Assembly: GCA_946803715.1 (NCBI GenBank)
Contig: CAMPET010000035.1
Location: forward strand, 1 to 41,160
Direction: 5' to 3'
Source of the DNA: Beroe ovata
Lineage: Eukaryota; Ctenophora; Nuda; Beroida; Beroidae
Length of the DNA stretch: 41,160 nt
A program made the translations under genes and the position numbers. Positions 12,001 through 24,000 of this stretch are shown one piece after another. How positions within the stretch are numbered: the first letter of the stretch is position 1; each line of letters opens with the position of its first letter. Under the pieces are notes generated by a model. It saw only the letters and a list, made by a program, of their open reading frames with translations, searched no databases and had not been told where the DNA came from.

Positions 12001-15000
12001 GTTTCGAATTGTGACCTAATATCACCATGACAACTGTATTTCCGACTAATAAATGACGACACCCTGACATCACCCATGACATCACCATGACAACACTCAT
12101 GACATCACTCATGACAACACCCTGACAACACTCATGACAACACTCATGACAACACCNAGGAGCCTGTGTCTGAAGGTTTGACAGCGAATTTTCTTTGGAA
12201 ATCTCTTTATATGGAGTCAAATCATATTTTGTTGCCAAGATTTTCGCTAACCCCACTCCTTATCTTCTCATTATCAATCCCCGTGACTAAATTAGAGTAG
12301 ACATTATGTGTTCAGAACCAGCAGTGGAAAGCTGGAGTCGAGATGATGAGATGATCGTCAAGTACCTGCTCTTCTGGATTCCCCAATTCACTGACATCTT
12401 CAGGAGCACTCTCTACACCAGGTGCCAGAGCAGGGTTTTGAGACTAAGATCTTACCTGGATATATTCCTAGACTTTTCTTATCTCTCCTTCCTAGCCCAT
12501 TCAATTCCCAAGACCCTTTTCATATCAATTCCCCTCCATTTCCCCTCCTCTCAATTCCTCCCTAACCCCTCCCTATTCCCCAAACTCCCTCTTCCCCCCC
12601 CCAGCGTGAAGAAAAGTGCTCTGACCCTCCTCCGAAAGATTGTCCGATACACCACTCCCGACATCCTGCGAGTCCTCTGTGCTCCTCCTATCTCAGAGTC
12701 GTCGCTCAGTGAGTCAGTGACTCTGGGAAAAGACGCTACTCTTGGGAAAGACGCGACTTTAGATAGGTATAGTATTTGAGACTGAGAGTTCTTCCTTTTA
12801 TCGCAATTTTAAGCGTTTTTTTCTCGAGACGTTATATCAAATTTCACCTTTATTTCCAGAATTTTGTATATAATATTTCTCTCAGAGATGCTACGCTGGG
12901 GAAAGACAATGCTCTGGAGACAGAGGAAGTTGAAACAGTGGAGAGTGGGTCGGGGGCAGGTGATGATTCAGGTTTCGAATTGTAATCTAATATCACCATG
13001 ACAACTGTATTTCCAACTAATAAATGACAACACTCTGACAACACTCTGACAACACCATGACAACACCATGACAACACTCATGACAACACTCATGACAACA
13101 CCATGACAACACCATGACAACAGGAGATGAAGCTGGGATGGGTGTTACTTCCTCCTCTGTCAGTGAAGTAGCGTCGTGTAGTGCTCAGATAGTGGAGACC
13201 ATCGCAGCTGTCTTAGAGGTGATTGTTGAGTGAAACTCATATCCATTACTGATGTCATTACTCGTTTTGATATGTCATGTCATAGGTTCGAATTTGATAA
13301 TGTGATACTATACATGTACTTACTAATATGTTTTCAATTTCAATTTCCCAGGAGGAGGGACTCGAAAACAAGGTCCCCGCCCTCTCAATAGTCCGAGATC
13401 TGTGTGAAAAGGGAGCGGATATCTTCATGGACCACTTCTGTAGACTTGGTGTCATCAGTTACGTGTCAAAGACAGCCAGATGTTATGCTGATGAGAAACT
13501 TAAAGCTGATAAGGTACTTATNAGTGCTCAGATAGTGGAGACCATCGCAGCTGTCTTAGAGGTGAGAGTTCAGTGGAACTCATAGCCATTGCTGATTACT
13601 CGTTTTGATCTGTCATGTCATAGGTTCGAATTTGATAATGTGATATTATACATGTACTTACTAATATATTTTCAATTTCAATTTCCCAGGAGGAGGGACT
13701 CGAAAACAAGGTCCCCGCCCTCTCAATTGTCCGAGATCTGTGTGAAAAGGGAGCGGATATCTTCATGGACCACTTCTGTAGATTAGGTGTCATCAGTTAC
13801 GTGTCCAAGACAGCCAGATGTTATGCTGATGAGAAACTGAAAGCTGATAAGGTACTTATATTCTTGTGTGTGTATGTGTGTGTATGTGAACACAATATTA
13901 TAGAATAATCATTCAGCTATGAACGGTAATAAATATGACTCATCAAAATCATCTCACAATGATTTTTGGCTCTATTTTTCGTTGTTGACACCACTGTTTT
14001 TCAGGAGGACCAATACACGGAGGACGCTCTGGAAGTGGTGTCATACCGTCCCTATCACTGGTGTCAATGGAGTATCATCCAGACAAAGGAATGCATCTAC
14101 TTGTGGTGCGATTACGCTGCCATAGCCCTCAGCTCCGGGTCTAATGGCTGGTTCAGGTAATATTCTTTGCGCTTCGTTAGGGGGCTCAAATCCACCAGGC
14201 AGGGTGGCAGCCTGAGGCTTGACCGCGGGTTTAGGTAATATGAATCTCTAATAAAATACAGCGAGAATTTGGACAATTACAATCAAAATCACAGAAATGG
14301 ATGGCTTCTCACTTCGCATAATCTTCTTCGAAAATATTTTCGGTGATTTTAATCCGGGATTTTTCACTTTTCCTCAGTTTTATCATGGACGGGAAGTTGT
14401 CCACAATCTACAGTGCGGGATGTCTTGATTCCAGTGGCACTGACACATCAGGTGATCTTATTCATTCTACTGCTATATATTCTCCTGTTACTTTCCATTG
14501 CTCCTTCATAATATTGACACCGTCGTTTCCCAGACAACCGATGTGAGTTCATGGAAAAGTTACAACGAGCAAAGTCAATGGTGGCATCGGACAAGCCGTC
14601 TCAACCGATCCTCTCTACTCCCGGCCATGTGATAGCCCTGGATAAGTGGAGACTCAAGTGCAGGTAGGTGGTGTCAGGGGGAGTGGTGTCAAGAGTTATG
14701 TCAGGAACATAGTGGTGTCAAGAGTAATGTCAGGAACAAAGTAGTGTCAAGTATAGGGGTGTCAGGAGTAGAGTGGTGTCAAGCGGAAAATATACCCAAG
14801 TGAGAGTGGTGTCAAGGATTAAGTGCTGTCAGGAGTAAACTGGTGTCAAGGTGCATGTCACAGGTGTCAACCAATAACTCTCGCAGGCGTGAAGGCGAGC
14901 TTGCAATTGACAACAGTGAAGGACAGCAGAGCACAATTTTGCGGGAAGACCTGCCTGGGTTCATATTCGAGTCCAACAAGGGTGCCACTCACTCATTCAA

Positions 15001-18000
15001 CGCAGAACTGACCCTTGGTAAGATGGAATTGCCCTTTAAACATACTTTTGCATCCCAAAAATTTGAGAGTAGAATTCAAGATGGCGGACTCGCGAGGGGT
15101 TTACAATTTTGCGCGCGCGCCCTACGTAAACGTAACAAGTCTGTGGCATAGATAGCAGAAATTTCACTATCTCAATTTTGGAATTTTTTCTCGAAACATC
15201 GTTTCATCTGTGTATGTGCGTGTTTTTTGGAGGGATAAACTTGGCAAGGTTCCAGGAAGTTGCATGTGAGATGTCTATATTCTAAGGAATAGAGGCATCG
15301 CTTTGAAAGTAACACTATTCAAATACAATGAAAGACATTGGGGGCGTTTGTCTTGTACTTATGTCCAGCCCCAAATTCTCATACGAAACCCTGCCAACTT
15401 GAGTTATAAGTAGACGACACAATCTCAGAGCCAAGTGCCATGGAATAATTGGCTATTGTTCGTTTATACTATACTCTAGTCTTAAGTCATGCCTAAGTTG
15501 AGTGATCCTAAACCCTCACAAATTCTCCAAGTATTCACTGGATCAATTGTCAAGCAGAGGCCACTTGATCATGGCACTGTTTACTGTTAGTAAGCTCCAA
15601 ATCAGCTCATATTTCCAATCAGGCGCTGAGTTTGCATCTGGGTGGGGAAAGAAGACGAGTAAAGTGAAGTCTAAATCAAAGCAGCTACAGCATCAGGTGA
15701 TACATCGAGTGTATTGGCTCCCTGCCAATCATTTACTAGACTGGAGACCAATTGACAACCCTTCTACACTTGAAATTGCCCGTGGTATATCGTTGAAGGT
15801 TGTTGATTGGTCTCCAGTCTAGAAGAAACTAGATTTGTTCTTGTTTACATTTGCTAGAATCATATTCACTGAAATTCTAGGATCGTATAGGGGATGTAGC
15901 TCAGCGGTAGAGCGTGTGCTTTGCATGCACAAGGTCCGGGGTTCGAGACCCCGCATCTCCACTTTTGACCCCAAATTGCCCACAAAATTTCTCAATATAT
16001 TTCATTTTCAAAATCTGATAGATGAGACGCAGCTTTTCGACTTTTTCCGCCACAAAGTCTTCGTATATCCTCGTGACATAGCTTCCCATAGCTGATATTT
16101 ACTGTCCTCAAAAACCAACCCTTCCCGAGTTATTTCTGGCAGAAAAGCGCTCAAACCTCGCCTACTATAGTCAATAGATGAAGTCAATAGCCGGATATGT
16201 TAGTCTCAGGATATACATGCATAAATATTTTGTCCACTTCATGTACGCTGTTTTCCAACATCATTTGTGCCAGATACCGCCCGTTTTTACGTTGGAATAT
16301 ATGGAATGCACGGCAGGAATTTCAATGGAATGTTGGCGCTATGTTACTGCGCGTTTTGCGCGTTTATCTTTTGACACTATCTCAGAATATACCTCACTAT
16401 CATATGACTCACTGTGGTATAAGGAAGTTTGAGAGGATAGCAAAATATGAGATGGCTCATTTGTAACTGAGGAATAAAACAAAAATCAAGGAAGGATGGT
16501 GTCTAATCTGATGCTTTTGGAAAGACTTTTTACTGAAAATTGAGATGGAAAATTGAGGAGAACTATCAAATCCCAGAGATGGGATCTGAAAGATGAGGAA
16601 AGCTAGGGTCAAGATATGAGATACGCGTACTGTGAGGAAATTTAGGCGTCGCGCGCTACAGAAGCGCGAGAAAATCAGTCCTCTGGTGACAAATGTCATA
16701 ATTTGGCAAAGTTTCACTTATTTCGTACTCATGATACTGATTCCAGGAAGCTGAAACTAGCATTTGGTATGATGTGGAGGGTTTAATAAAGGGGAATCAA
16801 TCGTCTCAGAAGATGACATATGTTCTCAGAGTACTTCTAAGAATTCTGTTAAACATATCATATCTTAGTGCACAAGTGACAAGGTCACATTACTGATAGC
16901 ACCTCAGGGAAGCAAGATAGGGCCGAAATTCGGTCGGCAATCGATTCAGCGGCCAAAATTACATAGGAATCCATGGTACTTACATGAAAATCGGCCAAAA
17001 CACTTTTCGTCTTATTTTTGATCTCAGTATCGGTGGGAAATGTAATCGATGATGCCCACACTTTTATACTCCATTTTTGAAGGTCTTTAATGAAGACTAA
17101 ACGGGTCCTTGGGACGTCAATTTTTCACTAAATCATATCTCCTACTCTCAGACTGCAAGCGTCAACCATTCTTATGATCATGCAGATTCTATATGCGCCG
17201 TGAAACCACGCCCAAAATACGATTTCAAACCTGTGGGAAGCATTCACTGCAAAACACGAAAATCAATGGGACGCACCAGATGGGTCAAATTTTTTTTCTC
17301 TGTCCGATAACTCCTAATAGGTGTTCCTGACCTACTTTTCGACGTAGAATCCGAATCTGAAAGAATTTTTGAGCTAGCTCATCGAGAAGTAGGCGAAAAT
17401 TCCAGCTTAACCTTCAATAAATACTCCTAATTCACGAGACAGACAGCACCTCAGGGGAGCAAGATAGGGCCGAAATTCGGTCGGCAATCGATTCAGCGGC
17501 CAAAATTACATGGGAGTCTATGGTACTTACATGAAATTCGGCCAAAAAACTTTTCGCCTAACTTTTGATGTCAGTATCGGTAGAAATGTAATCGATGATA
17601 CCCACACTTTTGTACTCCATTTTTGAAGGTCTTTAATGAAGACTAAACGGGTACTTAGGACGCCAATTTTTCACCAAATCATCTCTCCTACTCTCAGACT
17701 GCAAGTATCAACCCTTTTGATGATCATGCAGATTCCATAGGCACCGTGAAACCACGCCCAAAACACGATTTCAAACCTGTGGGAAGCATTCACTGCAAAA
17801 CACGAAAATCAATGGGACGCACAAGATGGGTCAAATTTTTTTCTCCGTACGATAACTCCTAATAGGTGTTCCTGGCCTACTTTTCGACGTAGAATCCGAA
17901 TCTGCCAGAATTTTTGGGCTTACTATTTGGGAAATGGGTGAAAATTGCATGTTTCAGACACTTATTTTTCGTTATCGATGTCTCCGCAGGTCAATGGGTT

Positions 18001-21000
18001 ATCCGAAGAGATCTACAACAAGTATTTCGAGAACAGCATGGATCACATCCGGCCAGTGGTTGCCAAGCTGAAAACTATACTAGCTGATATTGACGAGGCT
18101 GTCAACATCCATAACTCTGTCAATGCGGTAAGTGGTGTCAGAGTGTAAAGTAGGGTCAGAGTGTAAAGCGGTGTCAGAGTGTAAAGTGGTGTCAGAGAGA
18201 GTGGTGTCATCTATGAAAGTGGTGTCAGCTATGAAAGTGGTGTCCGCTATAAAAGTGGTGTCATCTATGAAAACGGCTATGAAAGTGTCAACACACTCCT
18301 CTCCAGGACGAGACCCAATGGAAGCCCCTCCTCTCCTCCTCCTTCAAGAATCTCGGTCGTCTCCTCCACTCAGACAACTCCCTCTCCACATTCGAGTTGA
18401 ACTCCTGCCAGCTTGTTCCGTGCCTCCTGCGCTCCCTCGGATGTTCGGTATGGTGAACAATTTGATTTCGCATCAGCGTGGAAAATTCAAATGTTGAGTG
18501 TGTTATCCATCGACATTGACGGTTTTTACGATTCGGTTTTTACGATTCCTCTTTGGATCCGACTCCTCGATGACTGGGTCTTCACCAATTTGTGACCTCA
18601 TCTCAGGAAGTGAAGCAGAAAACCGGGTGTAGCAGTGTGAAGCAGCAGAATCTGATAAACACAAACCTCCACAAGAGTCAGGAACGTGTCGAGGTGAGTT
18701 GGGAATGCTCAGTTGTTAATATGATTATTCCTTATATGGTATAATCATCTTTATCTTCAGGTGTTCAAAACTTGTTTCCTCCAAGAAGAACCACCAAACA
18801 TTGTCCGTAACCTAGTAACAAAGCTGGTTTCCGTGATGGAGAGCGTGGAGAATCTTCCTCTCTTCCTGTACGAGAGTCCTGGAGCGCTGTACAGCCTACA
18901 GATTCTAACCAAGAGGTATCGAACGGAGGTTTTCGGGAAGAATGAATAAAGATAACTCGTAATCTTTTCTACGTATAGTTCCTCGAAACTCCCAAGAACT
19001 TTCCTCATCGATCACTCAACGCAACTCCTGCTTCCATCCAGCATAAAATTCCCAGATTAATTAAAACTCTTATCGTTCTAGGTTGAGGTTCCGACTGGAA
19101 CGGTATGCTGGCGAACACACACTCCTCGATAGGAGTGGTCGAACACTGAAAATAGAGCCCATGACAGCAGTCAGTACCCTGGAGGAATATCTCCGGAAAA
19201 ATGTGAGTTTGGAGAGGAAATTTGCGGGTCCTTGGAGCCCCCTCTTTCCACTCGGATCAGGGATCAAAAACTTTGAGCCCTTTGATTTCGAAAATAGAAA
19301 CTCCGAGACAACACATCACGAGCCGCTACTCTTATGATCTATGTCACGTGTTCAGAAACCCCCAGAAATCACGTGTTCTTGACAGGTTGCTAAGCAATGG
19401 TACGATTATGATCGGTCCACGTACAAGTACATACGGGAGATCAAGGAGGGAGGGTCAAAACAGTTCCGGTACACTTCCGATTTTGATGAGAACGGCATTG
19501 TGTACTGGATAGGGACAAATGCTAAGTAAGAACCGGAGTCCTTCGTCTTGTTCGATTACCAAGATCCGTTGTTTGGTTGATGATAACCTTCAATTCCTCG
19601 GAATGATTTTTGTTATGACAGCTCCCAGTAACTATAAATTCTCTCACAGATCAACCAAAGACTGGAAGAACCCCAGTTCCATCAAGTCTGTTGTTGTCTC
19701 CTCATCTGATGGTCGGAATCTCCCATACGGGACACTTGGTAAGAGAGAATACGATCTTACCACATCAAAAACATACCCCTCTTTCCGCATTCGCTTTTCA
19801 GAAAACTTGCATTTCCTCACTCAACTTGAGATATATCCCTCCAATTAGAGTGAATGACATCTCCCTTTTCATTTGCTTTTCGGAAAGTCAATTTTTCTAC
19901 GACCCACACTTTTGGAGAAGGATTTCTCATCCTTCACTCATCTTCTTATCTTTCTTCCCGATCCGCTTTAAACTTCAAAATCTCTCCTCTGAACCGTTTA
20001 CCCCCATTTTTCCAGACGATGTCCTCAGTAGGGCGGGAGCTGCTAAGAATGTTCACACAAGCGACGATAGGAACGGCTGGATAACGGTCGATTTCGCCAT
20101 GTGGGTTATCCCGTCCCAGTACACGATCCGGCACAGCCGTGGATTCGGGAGATCAGCGCTACGGAACTGGCTCTTCCAGGTGAGACAGTTGACGTGTTGT
20201 TAGTTTTTAACCATAATTGTTCTACACGGAGTGGTTGTGTGCCTAGCCTAGCGATCACGGTGGAGATCCCCGCTGTATGACATGTTCAACAAGGAATCGA
20301 AACTGTGGGGTTCCATGCAGACCGCTCTGTCACAGAAGTTGATTGCCTAATCACACATTGCTAATTGCGGTCGTACACATCCAGATTTTATTTTTTACAT
20401 CTGTTGTAACTTTCAGCAGAGCTCCCAGAAAATGTCTTTCAACTGTTGGCTGTTAAGCTATCATTGTTATTTATGAATAGATTTTCTAAGAACAGATTAA
20501 ATTCCTACTTTCTTCCACTTATATCGTCCGATTCTCTGTACTACGAACTCTTATAGTCTTATTTATTAGAACATAGACTAACGAATGATCGATATATGTG
20601 AGTGAAAAATAAAGCTTACCATCCTCCATGATAATAACACTATTGTGATGTGTTACATCTCGCACTTAATCCCGCAGTACTCTATGAAAAAACAATCGAT
20701 TTTCTCACATTCACTCGCAATCTGTCACCATTATTCCCCCTCCCGTTAATTCTCCGCCATATGGCGCTCCCTCTTATTCTCTCATCCGATTATCGAATTT
20801 CCGGTGGTTATATAATAAGCCGATACCGCCCATCCCTCCTCACTCGATAGAATTCTTTCGTGAAATATCACCGTATTCACCATGATGAGAACTCTCCTCA
20901 TTGTTGCTATGGCAACGGTTCTGGGCCTCGCTACAAACACCAAATACCGGGATATCCTGGACAACCCGGAGAAGTTGCGGACTCTCTACGAGAATCTGAA

Positions 21001-24000
21001 GGCGGAACTGGATCTCAACCTTGGTGAGCTCGAGGACAGGATGCGTTGGGAGATTTTCCAAGAGAACGTTGCCATGGTAGCGGATGAGAACGAAATTGTG
21101 GACGAAACTGCAGAATTTACCGTGAACAAGTTCAGCATTCTGTCCCCTGAGGAGAGGAGCGGATGGTTGAGCGGGTTCAAAAACTCGACGGGTTATGAGG
21201 CGTATCTGAAGACCCTCTCTGTTTACCAGCCACCAATCACATCGAAAAAGCGGTCGACCACGGAGCTACCAGAGGAGTGGTACTGGACAGATCAGAACTA
21301 CGTCACGGAAGTCCAGGACCAAGGCTGGTGTGGATCGTGCTGGGTCTTTGCAGGAGTTTCTGTCATGGAAACCAACTACGCCATAGCAACGGGGGTACTC
21401 CGCAAGTTTTCCGAGCAGGAACTCCTCGATTGTACCTACGAAGGGGGAAAATGGGATGGTTGTGATGGTGGGTGGCAATCGTACACTTTTGACTACGTGA
21501 TGCGTTACGGACGACTCGCCCCCGCCTCCGACTACCCCTACACCGAGGTTGACAGCGTGTGTAAAACCAGGGAGTACGAAAACGCGATGATCGGCGCCAC
21601 TGTGGCGGGATATCAAACCGTTGAAAAGACGGAGGAGGGGCATCTCTCGGCGCTTCTCAACAACGCCGTCTCTGTGGCGTATTACGTCACTGACCGGTTC
21701 TACACTTACGAGAGGGGCATTTACAAGGACGTGACGTCACGATGTCGTGCGGAGGGACACGTGAATCACGCCGTCACAATGGTCGGATACGGAACCGATT
21801 ACTACCTCGTGAAAAACTCCTGGGGAAGAGACTGGGGTGATCAAGGGTTCGTGAAATTCCTCAGGGGGTACCATAACTGCGGACTATTGAACTACTCAAT
21901 TATCCCAGTCTTTAAAGCGACTTCCGTAACTGATACCTCGGAGGGAGACACTCCGACTCAGTACAACCCGAGACACTCGGAGCCGAGCGACGACTGTGTC
22001 GACGAGCGGGACGATTGCGAGTTACACCTCTGTTTCGACGAGACGGTGTCGTACGAGGGGTGCCGGAGAACGTGTCACACGTGTGACGTGGATTTTGAGG
22101 CGGAAGAGAGCGATGGAGAGTGTGGGAATAATCTGGTTCGATGTTATGATGGGATTTGCCGACATAGACATATCTGTCGTTGGGTGCCGCTAATTGAGGA
22201 AATGTGGGCGGGAATAGAAGATGCTGAGGGGTCTGAGGATTGATCTGTCTAGAAAGAGAAAGCTGGTGGAACGAAGAGAAGAATCATTCTCCTGATTGTA
22301 GGATTTTTGATCTGATTCGTAAATTAATTTGCGTTTCCTTGTTCCAATAAAAGTCTTGAAATAAAGTGAGAACTGAGGATACCACAATTCAAATCTTTCT
22401 CTGGCTGAGCGTGGTATAAAGTCACGGCAACATAACTATTTAAACTGGGTTACCATGGTAACGTGATAATCCGTTACCAGGTATCCAAGGATAGCAAAGC
22501 GTGGGTAACCATCCGTGCTCATACTGACGATACTTCGCTCTACGAGCCCGGATCTACAGCCACCTGGAACCTAGACCCTCCTCCCGATGAGAAACAGGTG
22601 TGTGAGTGAGTGAGCGTGTGGATGAGTGAGGGAGTGAGTGTGTGTGTGAGTGAGTGAGCGTGTAGATGAGTGAATGAGGGAGTAAGTGAGTGTGAGTGAG
22701 CGAGTGTATGAGTGAGTGTGTGAGTGAGTAAGTATTGAGAAAGTAAGTGACTAAATGACGATCAATCTTACACAGGGTTGGAGACACTTCAGAATCCATG
22801 TGAACGGCAAAAACGCAAGTGGTCATTCCCACTACCTATCAGTGTCAGGTAACGTTCTCTCATGTATCGTCCTACTTTGAACACAAGTTGTTACCATGGT
22901 AACACAAGTAGTCACCATGGTGACACAAGTAGTCACCATGGTGACACAAGTAGTTACCATGTTGTCATGTGTACTAGGTTTCGAGCTGTACGGGACCGTG
23001 ACTGGTGTCTGTGAAGAGCAGCCAATGGAAGTTCTCCCGACAAAACCAACACCCATTGTATTCGGGGCGGATAAGGTGCTCAAGAGGTTGAACAAGGATG
23101 CAGACACGCTCCTGTGTAGGCAGAGACTCAGGGTGTACAGAAAACAGGTTAGGCTATTGTTCCTTGGCACCACTTTTCCTTGACACCACTTATCCAGTTC
23201 CCTTGACACCACTCTCCCTTGACACCACTTTTCCTTGACACCACTTTTCCTTGACACCACTTTTCCTTGACATCAGTTTCCAGTTCCCTGACACCACTCT
23301 TCCTTGACACCATTCTTTGCCATCACTTTTCCCCGGGAGCACTTCTCGTCGACATCACTTTATCTTGACATCGTTTTTCCTTGACACCACTATTTATTGA
23401 TACCACACATTCAGGTTCTCAAGAATCTTGGCTCACGACCAAGTCGTTTAGACTGGAAATCCTTGCAGAGTGATACTGAGAGCATCAAGAGTTGCAGTAG
23501 CACAGGTACTGTTTAAATTCTCACATTTCTATCGGGAATTCATGAATTTGTTATGTACGAGTTAGCAATCACAGTTAGAATCAGATACTAGTTAGAATCG
23601 GATACTCTAGTTTTAAACAGATACTGTAGAATCTTTACTAGAATTACATTCCAAAAACTGAAGTGATCATCGGAACCCAATTCCTCTAAACCCTCCCTCT
23701 TAACATTCTAAATCCCAGGGGAGGGAGTTCCCGGTACACCGGACTCTACAGAAGCTGTGGGCGGGTCTGAGACTCTCTCCATAGCAACCATATCCTCCAC
23801 TCCTGACGTGGGAACTGTGGATGAACTCGAGGGTAGGGAAGAAAGGGAGGGACTCTTTTCAAAAACTTATTTCAACTTATTCCTTATTACTCTCATTATT
23901 GTTTCTTTCGAAATCGGCCCTTCGATCTTTTTGCCGCCTGCTTCAAAATTTTGATCCTCAAATTAGGCAGTTGTGGAAGTCACAACATCGCCTCGAAATT

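Noticed and set aside
19691-20203. 170-residue plus-strand frame across HECTD1 exons 28-29
   Set aside because: It reads through an intron in a frame different from the conserved HECTD1 translation.
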